Notes under the pieces: model-generated
Databases searched by the model: none
What the model saw: the letters and a program-made list of their open reading frames with translations, nothing else
Told to the model about the DNA's origin: nothing
Assembly: GCA_013823325.1 (NCBI GenBank)
Contig: PNLY01000032.1
Location: 1-52,667, forward strand
DNA from: Methylobacterium sp.
GTDB taxonomy: Bacteria; Pseudomonadota; Alphaproteobacteria; Rhizobiales; Beijerinckiaceae
Direction: 5' to 3'
Length of the DNA stretch: 52,667 nucleotides
Translations under genes and position numbers: made by a program
Shown: positions 21,915 to 31,359 of the stretch, piece by piece
How the letters are laid out: the number at the start of each line of letters is the position of its first letter
Numbering within the stretch: the first letter of the stretch is position 1

Positions 21915-24437
21915 TCAGGCCTTGGTCAACGGAACCTTCGGAACGGTACGGACGCTACGCGCAGCCTTCGGCGGCTCGACCGGAGCATCCGGCTTCGGGC
22001 CGCGCTTCGCGCCACCCGATCCGGCCGACTTGGCCTTGCCTGGCGCCTTAGTCAACCCCTTGGCCCGCGGCTTGCGCGTGCGCTTCTCGGCCGCGGCGGC
22101 GACGTCCTTCTCCGGCTTGGGCTTCACCGGCCCGTCCGGGAATTCGAGGCCGAGCACCTTGATGCCGGTCTCGGACTGGATCACCACGACCTTGACCGCG
22201 CCGCCAGTCTTCAGCCGGCCGAACAGCACCTCGTCGGCGAGCGGCGTCTTGATCGTCTGCTGGATCAGGCGAGCCATCGGCCGCGCGCCCATCGCCTCGT
22301 CATAGCCGTTGTCGACCAGCCATTCGCGGGCCTCGTCCGAGAGCTCGATGGTGACGTTGCGGTCGGCGAGCTGCGCCTCGAGCTGCAGCACGAACTTGTC
22401 GACGACGCGGGCAACGACCGTCTTCGGCAGGTGCCCGAAGGAGATCGTCGCATCGAGCCGGTTGCGGAACTCCGGCGCGAACAGCTTGTTGATCGCCTCG
22501 GTGTCGTCGCCCTCGCGCTTCTGGCGGGTGAAGCCATAGGCGTTCTTGGCCATGTCGGCGGCGCCGGCATTGGTGGTCATGATCAGGATGACGTTCCTGA
22601 AATCGACCTGCTTGCCATTGTTGTCGGTCAGCTTGCCGTGGTCCATCACCTGCAGGAGGATGTTGAACAGGTCGGGATGGGCCTTCTCGATCTCGTCGAG
22701 CAGCAGCACGCAATGCGGATGCTGGTCGATCTGATCGGTCAGCAGGCCGCCCTGGTCGAAGCCGACATAGCCCGGAGGCGCGCCGATCAGCCGCGAGACG
22801 GTGTGGCGCTCCATGTACTCCGACATGTCGAAGCGCACGAGCTCGACGCCGAGCGAGGAGGCGAGCTGGCGCGCGACCTCGGTCTTGCCGACACCGGTCG
22901 GGCCGGCGAAGAGATAGCAGCCGATCGGCTTCTCGCCGTCGCGCAGGCCGGCGCGGGCGAGCTTGATCGAGGAGGACAGCGCCTCGATCGCTTTCTCCTG
23001 GCCGTAGACCGAGCGCTTCAGCGTGGTCTCGAGGTTGCGCAGCACCTCGGCATCGTCCTTGGAGACGGTCTTGGCCGGGATGCGCGCCATCGTCGCGACC
23101 GCCGCCTCGATCTCCTTGACGCCGATCGTCTTCTTGCGCTTGGCCTCGGTCACCAGCATCTGCGAGGCGCCGGTCTCGTCGATCACGTCGATCGCCTTGT
23201 CCGGCAGCTTGCGGTCATGGATGTAGCGGGCCGACAATTCCACCGCCGCCTTGATGGCGTCGTTGGTGTAGCGCAGCTTGTGGAACTCCTCGAAATAGGG
23301 CTTCAGCCCCCTGAGGATCTCGATCGTGTCCGGCACCGACGGCTCGTTGACGTCGATCTTCTGGAAGCGCCTGACCAGTGCCCGGTCCTTCTCGAAATAC
23401 TGGCGGTATTCCTTATAGGTGGTCGAGCCGATGCAGCGCAGCGAGCCCGAGGCCAGCGCCGGCTTCAGCAGGTTCGAGGCGTCCATCGCGCCGCCCGAGG
23501 TCGCACCGGCGCCGATCACCGTGTGGATCTCGTCGATGAACATGATCGCCTTCGGGTGCTGCTCGATCTCCTTCATCACCTGCTTGAGGCGTTCCTCGAA
23601 ATCGCCGCGATAGCGCGTGCCGGCAAGCAGCGTGCCCATGTCGAGCGAGAAGACGGTCGCGTCCTCCAGCACCTCGGGCACCTCGCCGCGCACGATCTTG
23701 AGGGCCAGGCCCTCGGCGATCGCGGTCTTGCCGACGCCGGGGTCGCCGACCAGCAGCGGATTGTTCTTCTGCCGGCGGCAGAGGATCTGGATGGTGCGCT
23801 GCACCTCGGCCTCGCGGCCGATCAGCGGATCGATCCGCCCGTCCCGCGCCTTGCGGTTGAGGTTGACGCAGTAAGCCTCGAGGGCACTTTCCTTTTTCTT
23901 CTTGTCCTTGTCGCCGTCCTGGGCCTGCTCGCTGCGCTGTTCGCGCTGCTCCGGCTCCTCTTCGGCGCCGCGCACCGGCCGGCTCTCGCTGGCGCCCGGG
24001 CGCTTGGCGATGCCGTGGCTGATGTAGTTGACCGCGTCGTAGCGGGTCATGTCCTGCTCCTGCAGGAAGTAGGCGGCGTGGCTCTCGCGCTCGGCGAACA
24101 TCGCCACGAGCACGTTGGCCCCGGTCACCTCCTCGCGGCCGGACGACTGGACATGGATCACCGCGCGCTGGATCACGCGCTGGAAGCCGGCGGTGGGCTT
24201 GGAATCGTCGCGCCCGTCGGTGACGAGGTTGGTCAATTCCGCATCGATGTAGTCGACGAGGTTGCGGCGCAGCGTGTCGAGATCGACGCTGCAGGCGCGC
24301 ATCACCGCGGCTGCGTCCTGGTCGTCGACCAGCGCCAGCAGCAGGTGTTCCAGCGTCGCATATTCATGGTGGCGTTCATTGGCGAGCGCGAGGGCCCGGT
24401 GAAGCGCCTGTTCGAGGCTGCGCGAGAAGCTCGGCAA
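21915..24437 (-). CDS. clpA: ATP-dependent Clp protease ATP-binding subunit ClpA
   Basis: 840 residues versus about 758 in E. coli. The N-domain (1-145) binds ClpS. Two AAA+ modules carry Walker A GDPGVGKT (231-238) and GPTGVGKT (512-519), with Walker B IMFIDEIH and [11 protein letters not shown] Lys/Glu-rich linker (155-185) is longer than usual. At the ClpP-docking loop the motif is YGF in place of IGL/F. The last 75 residues form a Lys/Pro/Ala-rich low-complexity tail absent from enteric ClpA. ClpA unfolds substrates, including N-degron proteins handed over by ClpS, into ClpP. clpS lies 43 bases upstream. Confidence 0.97.
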   Translation of the reverse strand: MPSFSRSLEQALHRALALANERHHEYATLEHLLLALVDDQDAAAVMRACSVDLDTLRRNLVDYIDAELTNLVTDGRDDSKPTAGFQRVIQRAVIHVQSSGREEVTGANVLVAMFAERESHAAYFLQEQDMTRYDAVNYISHGIAKRPGASESRPVRGAEEEPEQREQRSEQAQDGDKDKKKKESALEAYCVNLNRKARDGRIDPLIGREAEVQRTIQILCRRQKNNPLLVGDPGVGKTAIAEGLALKIVRGEVPEVLEDATVFSLDMGTLLAGTRYRGDFEERLKQVMKEIEQHPKAIMFIDEIHTVIGAGATSGGAMDASNLLKPALASGSLRCIGSTTYKEYRQYFEKDRALVRRFQKIDVNEPSVPDTIEILRGLKPYFEEFHKLRYTNDAIKAAVELSARYIHDRKLPDKAIDVIDETGASQMLVTEAKRKKTIGVKEIEAAVATMARIPAKTVSKDDAEVLRNLETTLKRSVYGQEKAIEALSSSIKLARAGLRDGEKPIGCYLFAGPTGVGKTEVARQLASSLGVELVRFDMSEYMERHTVSRLIGAPPGYVGFDQGGLLTDQIDQHPHCVLLLDEIEKAHPDLFNILLQVMDHGKLTDNNGKQVDFRNVILIMTTNAGAADMAKNAYGFTRQKREGDDTEAINKLFAPEFRNRLDATISFGHLPKTVVARVVDKFVLQLEAQLADRNVTIELSDEAREWLVDNGYDEAMGARPMARLIQQTIKTPLADEVLFGRLKTGGAVKVVVIQSETGIKVLGLEFPDGPVKPKPEKDVAAAAEKRTRKPRAKGLTKAPGKAKSAGSGGAKRGPKPDAPVEPPKAARSVRTVPKVPLTKA

Positions 24438-24480
24438 GGTCAGCGCTCCCAGTCCAGTGTCGAAAGGATGATGTTCAAAG

Positions 24481-24933
24481 CTACTTCTTCTCCATCACGC
24501 ATTGCAGCGGATGCATGTGCTTGCGGGCGAGGTCCATCACCAGGGTGACCTTGGTCTCGGCGACCTCGTAGGTGAAGACGCCGCATTCGCCGACGCCATT
24601 CTGGTGGACATGCATCATGATGCGCGTCGCCTCGGCCCGGTCCTTGTTGAAGAACCGCTCCAGCACATGCACCACGAATTCCATCGGCGTGTAGTCGTCG
24701 TTGAGGATCAGCACGCGGTAGAGGTTGGGCTTGCGCGTCCTCGTGCGGGTCAGGACGGCAGTGCCGGTTCCGCTGCGGTCATTGTCGGTCGGGCCGGACG
24801 GCGCCCGCGGCTTCGATGCCAGACGCGGCGCAAAAAAGGACGCGCCCCCGCGCGGCGCATCGCCGGCTGGCAGGTCCTGATCGATCGGCGTCGTGGCTGC
24901 TTGGCTCAAGGTGTCTGTCCCGAAGGCTGACAT
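24481..24933 (-). CDS. clpS: ATP-dependent Clp protease adaptor ClpS
   Basis: 150 residues from ATG 24933; a TTG just upstream is an alternative. The core (residues about 65-150) has [27 protein letters not shown], containing the NDD and M that recognise N-terminal aromatic/leucine residues, then [21 protein letters not shown] and HPLQCVMEK. The roughly 65-residue Pro/Arg/Thr-rich N-terminal extension is longer than in E. coli (106 residues total) and resembles alphaproteobacterial ClpS1. It delivers N-degron substrates to ClpA. Confidence 0.95.
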   Translation of the reverse strand: MSAFGTDTLSQAATTPIDQDLPAGDAPRGGASFFAPRLASKPRAPSGPTDNDRSGTGTAVLTRTRTRKPNLYRVLILNDDYTPMEFVVHVLERFFNKDRAEATRIMMHVHQNGVGECGVFTYEVAETKVTLVMDLARKHMHPLQCVMEKK

Positions 24934-25195
24934 CAAGATAGTGCTTCGCTCACGAATTTACAGGCGTCTCCCCCGCTTCGCCAGCCCGTTCCGAACGCAT
25001 GCCACAGCAAAGGGGCCGGTTTTTAATGGAACAAGGCAAGAGCCAGGGCGGAATAGCCGGGCTTCTCAAAGACTTGCCAGCCGAAGTGCTCCCGCCACCA
25101 CCTTGCGGCCGAAGGCGGAGGCCGCAAATGGCCGCCGGCCGGCTGCGGGACCATCGCGCGACATCGATCCGCGGAACTGGCGTCCAGACGCAAAG

Positions 25196-25217
25196 AAGCC
25201 CGGCCAAGGCCGGGCTT
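25196..25217. terminator. Terminator hairpin downstream of the phasin gene
   Basis: AAGCCCGGCC and GGCCGGGCTT are adjacent around AA; in practice an 8-bp stem with CCAAGG loop. On the minus strand TTCTTTG follows, so it would terminate the phasin transcript. Confidence 0.7.
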
Positions 25218-25270
25218 CCTGAAATCATGTCGTGATCAGCTGCGGCCGGGCGAAGCCGACCGCGCCGACA

Positions 25271-25615
25271 TCACTTGGCCGGGGTCGGGACGGCCTTGGC
25301 GACGATGCCCTCGAACGGCTTGTAGGCGTCCTTGGCGATCGCGGCATAGAGCTCGCCGATCTTGGTGACCTGGGCGACATAGCCCTCGAAAGCGGTCTTG
25401 ACGTAATCCGACTGGATCTCGATGGCCTTGTCGAGCGTCTTCACGCCGGCAAGCTTCTCGATCGTGGCGGTGCCGGCCTCGAACGACTTCTTGGCGTAGT
25501 CGGTGGCCTCGACGGCCAGAGCCTGCACGCCCTTCGAGGTGGCGCCGAAAGCCTTCAGAGCGGCATCGACGTTCTCTTTGGAAGCCTTCTGGATGGTCTC
25601 GAACTGCTGGATCAT
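25271..25615 (-). CDS. Phasin family protein
   Basis: 114 residues, wholly helical: MIQQFETIQKASKENVDAALKAFGATSKGVQALAVEATDYAKKSFEAG... TLDKAIEIQSDYVKTAFEGYVAQVTKIGELYAAIAKDAYKPF. The spacing of Ala/Lys and the AIEIQSDYVKTAFEGYV motif are typical of PF09361 phasins, which coat polyhydroxyalkanoate granules. The length is on the short side (110-150 usual). A GAAAGGGAC ribosome site and a good -35/-10 pair upstream suggest high expression. PHA synthase is not in the window. Confidence 0.92.
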   Translation of the reverse strand: MIQQFETIQKASKENVDAALKAFGATSKGVQALAVEATDYAKKSFEAGTATIEKLAGVKTLDKAIEIQSDYVKTAFEGYVAQVTKIGELYAAIAKDAYKPFEGIVAKAVPTPAK

Positions 25616-25969
25616 GGTGTCCCTTTCGGCGCTAACGCGCCGCCTCTGCTGACGAGCCGGAATGGCCCGGGTTCCGTGCCCCCAAGGTCAGATGAAAAGG
25701 TCCATCACCGGGGCGCTTACTCATATTGTGCACCGCAACATAAAAGTCAAGCTCGCGCTGCAATGCACCAAACGCAGAGCCCCCCGGCGTGTACCGGCAA
25801 CGGTTTGCAACCTGACCGCCGCGTGTGACCGCCATGTGAAACCGGGATGTGAAAGCTGTTCGGCGCTTAACCGCTCCGTAACCGCATCCGCCTAACCTCT
25901 GCATCTGTGTCCTTCGCGCCACGCTGCAAAGCCTGCGACGGACGGGTGGGTGAAGTTGAGGCGAGTTGC
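25616..25969. other. Divergent intergenic region, phasin / D,D-carboxypeptidase
   Basis: 354 bases. Besides the phasin promoter no gene can be supported. Open frames on both strands here lack ribosome sites and domain similarity. The carboxypeptidase frame stays open to a GTG at 25907, but the stretch before 25970 reads as non-coding. Confidence 0.45.
25722..25750 (-). promoter_or_regulatory. Promoter of the phasin gene
   Basis: Minus-strand TTGACT (25750-25745) and AATATG (25727-25722) are separated by 17 bases. Transcription would start near 25714, giving a leader of about 100 nt. The surrounding bases are notably AT-rich. Confidence 0.55.
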
Positions 25970-27652
25970 ATGGCTTTTGGTTGCGTTGGGTCCCGACGCG
26001 GGCGCTGGCTTGCGTTCATCGGGGTGGTGAGTGCTGCTGCCGTCGTGCTGGCAGCGACGGTCTCGCCCGCGGAAGCGGCGCGCAAGAAGCGGCGCCATGT
26101 CTCCGGCGGCTATGCCCCGCCCTATGCGGCAATGGTTGTCGACGTGAAGAGCGGCCGGACCCTGCACGCCGTCAACGAGGATGCGCCGCGCATCCCTGCC
26201 TCGCTCACCAAGGTGATGACGCTCTACATGCTCTTCGAGCAGATGGAGCGCGGCCGCTTCAATATGAACTCCGAGCTCAAGGTCTCGGCCTATGCCGCCT
26301 CGCAGCCGCCGACCAAGCTCGGCCTGCGCGCCGGCTCGACCATCGAGGTCGAGGATGCGATCAAGAGCATGATCACCCTCTCGGCCAACGACTCCTCCGT
26401 CGTGGTCGCCGAAGCCATAGCCGGCTCGGAAGAGGCCTTCGCCGAGCAGATGACGCGCAAGGCGCGCGCGCTCGGCATGGACTCGACCCGCTTCTACAAC
26501 CCGCACGGCCTGCCGAACTCGCCGCCGAACATCACCACGGCACGCGACCTCACCATCCTGGCCCGCGCCATCCAGGAGCGCTTCCCGAAATATTTCCCGC
26601 TCTTCCAGATGCGCTCCTTCCAGTACGGTTCGCGCACCATTCGCGGGCATAACCGCCTGCTCGGCAAGATCGAGGGCGTCGACGGCATCAAGACCGGCTA
26701 CACCCGCGCCTCCGGCTTCAACCTGATGACCTCCGCAAAGTCGGAAGGCCGCCAGATCGTCTCGATCGTGCTCGGCGGCCGCTCCGGCGCCTCGCGCGAC
26801 AAGATCATGGCCGATCTCGTGCTCGCCAGCCTGCCGCGCGCCAGCGCCGGCGGCCGCAGCGCCCCGATGATCGCCGAGGCCTCCGAACCGCAGCCGGAGC
26901 GTTATCGCGCAGCGGCCCCGGCCCCGGCGCCCGCTCCCGAGCCGCCGGCTCGCCCGGCGCTCGTCGCCCAGGCGCCCGAGCCTGCCCCGGCCCCTGCGCC
27001 GATCCCGGTGCCGCGCCCACGCGCCGAGCCAGAGGTTCCGGCCGCCGCCCGCGCCTATGCCGCGACGACGACGACCGCCCAGATGCCGCCGCCGCGCGCC
27101 CTCAGCGGCAGCGCCCAGGCGCTCGCCCTCTCCAATATGCGTCCGGTCGCTGCGACCACGACGCCGTCAGCCATGCGCTGGTCGATCGGCGCCGCCCCGG
27201 CCGAGGGCAAGGTCCTGCGTCCGCCGGCGAATGTCGACACCACCTCCTCGATCGCCAAGGTCGCCGAAGCGGCGGTCAAGGACGAGGTCCAGCCCATGCC
27301 GAAAAAGGTCGAGGCTCGCCTCCCCGAGCCGGCCCCCGCCCCGGTCAAGGTGGCGCATGTCGCCAAGGCGCCTGAAGCCAAGCCGGCCGAGAAGACCGCG
27401 ATCGCGTCGAAATGGGTGATCCAGCTCGGCGCCACCGACGACGAGGCCAAGGCCAAGGACATCCTCAGCCGCGCCCGCGCCAAGGCTTCCGGCTCGCTCG
27501 CCGACGCCTCGCCCTTCACCGAGAAGGTCGAGAAGGGCGGCGCCACGCTGTTCCGCGCCCGCTTCGCCGGCTTCGAGGAGTCGAGGGACGCCGAGAAGGC
27601 CTGCGCCCAGCTCAAGCGCGGCGGCTTCTCCTGCTTCGCCACCCGCGGCTGA
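25970..27652 (+). CDS. D-alanyl-D-alanine carboxypeptidase (PBP5 type) with C-terminal SPOR domain
   Basis: 560 residues from ATG 25970 (GAGG nine bases upstream). Signal peptide/anchor LAFIGVVSAAAVVLAATVSPAEA, then the S11 catalytic triad motifs SLTK (S78-K81), SAN (138-140) and KTG (241-243). A long Ala/Pro/Glu-rich linker (about 300-480) follows, and residues 485-558 form a SPOR domain (KWVIQLGATDDEAKAKDILSRAR... FRARFAGFEESRDAEKACAQLKRGGFSCFATR), which binds denuded glycan strands at the division site. It trims pentapeptide stems in the periplasm. Convergent with the J-domain gene, 17 bases away. Confidence 0.93.
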   Translation: MAFGCVGSRRGRWLAFIGVVSAAAVVLAATVSPAEAARKKRRHVSGGYAPPYAAMVVDVKSGRTLHAVNEDAPRIPASLTKVMTLYMLFEQMERGRFNMNSELKVSAYAASQPPTKLGLRAGSTIEVEDAIKSMITLSANDSSVVVAEAIAGSEEAFAEQMTRKARALGMDSTRFYNPHGLPNSPPNITTARDLTILARAIQERFPKYFPLFQMRSFQYGSRTIRGHNRLLGKIEGVDGIKTGYTRASGFNLMTSAKSEGRQIVSIVLGGRSGASRDKIMADLVLASLPRASAGGRSAPMIAEASEPQPERYRAAAPAPAPAPEPPARPALVAQAPEPAPAPAPIPVPRPRAEPEVPAAARAYAATTTTAQMPPPRALSGSAQALALSNMRPVAATTTPSAMRWSIGAAPAEGKVLRPPANVDTTSSIAKVAEAAVKDEVQPMPKKVEARLPEPAPAPVKVAHVAKAPEAKPAEKTAIASKWVIQLGATDDEAKAKDILSRARAKASGSLADASPFTEKVEKGGATLFRARFAGFEESRDAEKACAQLKRGGFSCFATRG

Positions 27653-27669
27653 CCGATCGGGAAGGGAGA

Positions 27670-28398
27670 TCAACCATGCTTTTTCAGCAAGGTATCCTTG
27701 GCCTGGTTGACGCGAGCGGCAAGCCCGCTGGTGCCGCCGGCATCCGGATGGATGCGCTTCATCAGGCTCCGATGGGCCTCACGGATCGCCTCCTGGCCCG
27801 CCCCCGGCTGAAGCCCCAGGATCTCGTAGGCCTCCTCGTCCGACATCGCGCCCGTGCGCGCCGGGCCGCGCTGCCCCGCGTCGCGGTGACGATCAGCGTC
27901 TTCACGCCATCCGGGCGCCCGGCGGTCGAGATATGCCTCTAGCAGGCGCGCCCCGTCGGGATCTCCCGCGAGGCATTCGCGCAGCAGCGCGCTGAGATCG
28001 GCGGGGTTGAGATCGTCGAGATCGCGCCCCGCAAAAGCGCCGGCCAGCACCTTGCCCCTGATGCCGCCGCTGTCATGGTCGAGCTCCATCTCCAGCAGGC
28101 TCGAGGCGACCTTGGAGCGCCCGGCCGAGCCGGTTCCGCCCCAGTCCCGCGCCCATTCCGGCATCTTGAGGCCGCCCGGCCCATAGGCGCTCCAGCCGAG
28201 CAGCCAGGCGCCGAGCCCGCCGAGGAAGATCGCCATGTCGGGCCGCCCGCGCAGCATCAGCAGCGCCGCGACGCCGAGCGACAGCGTGCCGCCGACGACC
28301 TTGCCGAGCCGGACCAGCTTCTTCGGATCGGCGCCGGCGAAGAGCTTGGCCAGCCACCAGATCAGGATCAGCGTGGCGATGCCGTAAAGCAGGCTCAC
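27670..28398 (-). CDS. Membrane-anchored J-domain protein
   Basis: 242 residues. One or two N-terminal helices (LYGIATLILIWWLAKLFA and VVGGTLSLGVAALLML), a middle cytoplasmic region, and a C-terminal J-domain (about 185-240): MSDEEAYEILGLQPGAGQEAIREAHRSLMKRIHPDAGGTSGLAARVNQAKDTLL with the essential HPD. The topology, membrane first and J-domain last, recalls mitochondrial Pam18/Tim14. It should stimulate DnaK at the membrane. The start overlaps the stop of the VWA gene (ATGA). Confidence 0.88.
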   Translation of the reverse strand: MSLLYGIATLILIWWLAKLFAGADPKKLVRLGKVVGGTLSLGVAALLMLRGRPDMAIFLGGLGAWLLGWSAYGPGGLKMPEWARDWGGTGSAGRSKVASSLLEMELDHDSGGIRGKVLAGAFAGRDLDDLNPADLSALLRECLAGDPDGARLLEAYLDRRAPGWREDADRHRDAGQRGPARTGAMSDEEAYEILGLQPGAGQEAIREAHRSLMKRIHPDAGGTSGLAARVNQAKDTLLKKHG

Positions 28399-29144
28399 AG
28401 CTTGCGGCCCTCCATCGCCGTGAGCAGCCTTTGCGCCGCGGCATTTTGCCCGGCGAGCTTCAGCAGCGCCTCGCGTCCGCCGCTGGCATAGGCCGCGGCG
28501 CCGCGCAGCAGGTCGAGCAGGGAATTCGGCGCAGTGACGTCGAAGCGGGCATGGGCGCCGCCGGTCAGCCGCGCGATCTCGGCGAAGGCGGCGCTGGCAT
28601 CGGGATCGACCCCTTCCTGGAACAGGAAGCCCTTGACCCCGCGCAGGCCGAGCTCGCCGGCGAGCGCGCAGAGCCGGTCGACATCTTCCTCCATCGCATC
28701 GCCGACATAGACGAAGGCGCGGATCGGCACCTGCCGCTCCTCGTCACGGATATGCTTGAGCACGCGGGCGATCTGCGTCTGCCCCCCGCGGCAGTCGATT
28801 CGGTTCATCAGCCCGGTCAGGCGCTGCGGCTCGCCGAGCCAGCCCGAGGCACGGCATTCGTCGAAGCCGCGGAAATAGACGAGCTGGACCGCGAGCCCGC
28901 CGGTCCTGGCCGCGACCTCGAACATCTGGCCCTGCAGCGAGCAGGCCAGATCCCAGCTCGGCTGCCGGCTCATCGTCGCGTCGAGCGCGAAGACGAGCCG
29001 ACCCGCCTGCCCGGTCGCGAGCGGCGCGAGCTGCTTCGCCGAAGCGAGGAAACGGTCGATCTCGCCGGGCTTCGAGCGCGCAGCATTCTCGGCGGGGCGC
29101 GTTTCGCCCGCCTTGCCTACTGCTTTGCCGTCTTCGCGCGTCAT
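28395..29144 (-). CDS. VWA-like domain protein
   Basis: 249 residues from ATG 29144; the frame is open upstream to 29240, through a small palindrome, but without a better start. Residues about 45-190 resemble a von Willebrand factor A fold: RLVFALDATMSRQPSWDLACSLQGQMFEV (MIDAS-like DxTxS), LVQLVYFRGFDECRASGWLG, and FVYVGDAMEEDVDRLCALAGELG. The C-terminus is helical (DLLRGAAAYASGGREALLKL). This pair, VWA plus J-domain next to panC, is something I recall from other Hyphomicrobiales genomes; the role is unknown. Confidence 0.78.
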   Translation of the reverse strand: MTREDGKAVGKAGETRPAENAARSKPGEIDRFLASAKQLAPLATGQAGRLVFALDATMSRQPSWDLACSLQGQMFEVAARTGGLAVQLVYFRGFDECRASGWLGEPQRLTGLMNRIDCRGGQTQIARVLKHIRDEERQVPIRAFVYVGDAMEEDVDRLCALAGELGLRGVKGFLFQEGVDPDASAAFAEIARLTGGAHARFDVTAPNSLLDLLRGAAAYASGGREALLKLAGQNAAAQRLLTAMEGRKL

Positions 29145-29277
29145 GCTGTTCGCCGGGATTCGCTCATGCCGAAGATATTGGCCGCGCCGCCGGCATTTGC
29201 TACCCGTCCCGGAACCGCGCGCTTTCCGTTCGACCGGCATCGGTCGAACGATCAGAATTCGCGCAACTTAATAGTTC

Positions 29278-29328
29278 GGCATGTCCCGATCGCAAAAGTG
29301 GTCCCCACTTTTGCGATCGGGACATGCC
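29278..29328. repeat. Perfect 24-bp inverted repeat in the panC leader
   Basis: Arms 29278-29301 and 29305-29328 are exact reverse complements around a 3-base centre (TCC); the core is ATGTCCCGATCGCAAAAG. It ends 13 bases before the panC ATG and would form a very stable hairpin next to the ribosome site. The 24-bp identity resembles a mobile palindromic repeat; similar CATGTCCCGATCGCAAAAG strings occur elsewhere in this order as far as I remember. Confidence 0.9.
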
Positions 29329-29341
29329 CTGGAGAAGCGCC

Positions 29342-30190
29342 ATGTCGCAGGTCGCGGTGTTCGAGACGGTCAAGGCGATGCGCGAGGCCGTCGCGGCCTG
29401 GCATGCCGCCGGCGAGAAGGTCGCCCTGGTACCGACCATGGGCGCGCTGCACGAGGGCCATATCGCCCTGGTGACCGAGGCGCAGAAGCACGCCCGCCGC
29501 GTCATCGTCTCGATCTTCGTCAACCCGACGCAGTTCGCCCCGCATGAGGACTTCAAGAAGTATCCACGCACCTTCGACAGCGACCGCGCCCAGCTCGAGG
29601 CCGTCGATGCCGATGCGATCTATTTCCCGGCCGTCGAGGAGATGTACCCGCCGGGCTTCGCCAGCCGCGTGCTGCTGCTCGGCCCGGCTGCCGTCGGCCT
29701 GGAGGATCGCTTTCGCCCGACGCATTTCGAAGGTGTCGCAACGGTTTGCTGCAAGCTGTTCACGCAGAGCAAGGCCGATTTCGCCATCTTCGGCGAGAAG
29801 GACTACCAGCAGCTCAAGGTGGTGACGCGCATGGCGGGGGATCTCGACCTCGGCATAAGGATCGTGCCGCTGGCAACGTTCCGCGAGACCGACGGCCTCG
29901 CAATGTCCTCGCGCAACCGCTACCTCTCGGCCGATGAGCGCGCCTTGGCGCCAACGCTCCATAAGGTGATGCAGGCCCTCGCCGCCCGCATCCGCAATGA
30001 CGATCCGCTCTTCCAGGCGGTCGCCGATGCGCAGACCGAGATCATCACCGCGGGCTTCGAGCTCGACTATCTCGAAGCCCGCCACGCCGACACGCTGGCG
30101 CCGGTGACCTCCCGCGCCGACGGTCCGATCCGCCTGCTGATCGCGGCGCGGATCGGGGGGACCAGGCTGATCGACAATATCGGGGTGTAG
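29342..30190 (+). CDS. panC: Pantoate--beta-alanine ligase (pantothenate synthetase)
   Basis: 282 residues from ATG 29342 with GGAG seven bases upstream; an ATG at 29324 lies in the inverted repeat and is rejected. Catalyses ATP-dependent condensation of pantoate and beta-alanine for CoA synthesis. Signatures: LVPTMGALHEGHIALV (HxGH adenylation motif), SIFVNPTQFAPHEDFKKYPRT, FGEKDYQQLKVV and MSSRNRYLSADER. Length is normal. panB is not adjacent. Confidence 0.96.
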   Translation: MSQVAVFETVKAMREAVAAWHAAGEKVALVPTMGALHEGHIALVTEAQKHARRVIVSIFVNPTQFAPHEDFKKYPRTFDSDRAQLEAVDADAIYFPAVEEMYPPGFASRVLLLGPAAVGLEDRFRPTHFEGVATVCCKLFTQSKADFAIFGEKDYQQLKVVTRMAGDLDLGIRIVPLATFRETDGLAMSSRNRYLSADERALAPTLHKVMQALAARIRNDDPLFQAVADAQTEIITAGFELDYLEARHADTLAPVTSRADGPIRLLIAARIGGTRLIDNIGV

Positions 30191-30199
30191 TTTTCGCCA

Positions 30200-30823
30200 A
30201 TGACTCGAAAGCGATCGAAGTGGGCTTTGCTTCGGCTGCTACTAAGTGCAGTGCTCACCGGGGCCGCTGGAATAGGATCAGCGCCCCCCGCTCATGCGAT
30301 GGCAGTACTACTTCGCATCGACAAGCCTCTGCCGATCGAATTGAAAGACCGTGTAACCGAACTTCTGAAAAGGATCCGCCCCACCGATTGGAAACAGGCC
30401 GCGGCAGGCAGCAAGGTTGCCTGGCACGCGTCGTGGAGCGATGTCGTGCTTCTTCGGGTCGAGGCTGGATGCAGTCAACGGCAATGCATGACACTCATCG
30501 GGCGTCTGACCGATCAGGCGATCAATCTTGAGCTGACGATCTTGGCCGATGACATGGTCTGGATGCATGACGTGTTCTTCGACCTTTGGGGTTCCCGTTC
30601 CGCGCCACCGTGGATCTTCAAAACAGAAGGTGACGCAGGGCTGGTTGCTATCTTGCGGCAAGAAGGCTGGGTCGTCTCTGCGTGCAGCAACTGCACGAAC
30701 TGGGGGAGCCGCAAACCGGATCAGATCAGCCCGCCCGAGCCCAGACCGGCTGCACCAGCCATCTTACCCCCTAAAAGCTTCAGGGAATTCTCGCGGGATT
30801 TGGAGACTCTGAGGACGCGATGA
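30200..30823 (+). CDS. Exported protein of unknown function
   Basis: 207 residues. Signal peptide WALLRLLLSAVLTGAAGIGSAPPAHA with likely cleavage near residue 33; the mature part contains VEAGCSQRQCMTLIGRLTDQA and WVVSACSNCTNWG, two close cysteine pairs that could form disulfides. The proline-rich stretch ISPPEPRPAAPAILPP precedes a polar C-terminus. GC content is lower than in neighbours, hinting at different origin. It starts ten bases after panC and overlaps the next gene by four bases. No family is recognised. Confidence 0.6.
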   Translation: MTRKRSKWALLRLLLSAVLTGAAGIGSAPPAHAMAVLLRIDKPLPIELKDRVTELLKRIRPTDWKQAAAGSKVAWHASWSDVVLLRVEAGCSQRQCMTLIGRLTDQAINLELTILADDMVWMHDVFFDLWGSRSAPPWIFKTEGDAGLVAILRQEGWVVSACSNCTNWGSRKPDQISPPEPRPAAPAILPPKSFREFSRDLETLRTR

Positions 30824-31359
30824 TGTCCAGCGATGTCGCCGTAAACCGCAAGGCCACCTTCACACTCGACCAGCTGGACCTGCGCCGCGCGGTCCGCCTG
30901 CACGCCTTCAGCGGAATCCGCGAGAAGCGGACCATCATCCGCCTGGCGGTGCTCTGGCTCATCGCGATGGTGGCCTTCGTCGGCTTCTTCTCCGCTGCCG
31001 GGATGCCGTGGCCGGAGCTGCGCGGCCATCTGTGGCCGTTCGCACTCGTCATCATTGCGACCATCCTCGGCGCGAGCCTCGGCATCCCGCTCGCGCTCAG
31101 CCCGCTCGTCATCCGCCGACGGTTCAAGCAGGACAAGCTGGTCCGCAAACCCGTCTCGGCGGGCTGGGACGAAGAGGCCTATGAAGCCGAACAGCCGGGG
31201 GTGCACAACCGCATCGCTTGGCGCGACTACATGAAGATCCGCGAGGACCGGCACCTCTTCCTGTTCTTCATCTCGGACTACAGCTACCAGATTCTGCCGA
31301 AGCGGGCGCTGACACAGGAGCAGATCGCGGATCTGCAGCGGGTGCTCGCAGCCTTCTGA
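30820..31359 (+). CDS. YcxB-like membrane protein
   Basis: 179 residues. ATG overlaps the upstream stop (ATGA). Two membrane helices (LAVLWLIAMVAFVGFFSAAGM and HLWPFALVIIATILGASLGIPLAL) are followed by a C-terminal domain IAWRDYMKIREDRHLFLFFISDYSYQILPKRALTQEQIADLQRVL, which matches the YcxB-like (PF14317) pattern of W..Y..I.E....F.L......ILPKR. Function in this family is unknown. Confidence 0.72.
   Translation: MMSSDVAVNRKATFTLDQLDLRRAVRLHAFSGIREKRTIIRLAVLWLIAMVAFVGFFSAAGMPWPELRGHLWPFALVIIATILGASLGIPLALSPLVIRRRFKQDKLVRKPVSAGWDEEAYEAEQPGVHNRIAWRDYMKIREDRHLFLFFISDYSYQILPKRALTQEQIADLQRVLAAF

Noticed and set aside
21894..24548. 884-codon forward open frame opposite clpA and clpS
   Set aside because: Shadow of high-GC coding on the other strand; low-complexity His/Asp/Arg/Leu composition and no domain.
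29324..29341. Upstream ATG of panC
   Set aside because: It lies in the right arm of the 24-bp hairpin, while the ATG at 29342 has a correctly spaced GGAG.
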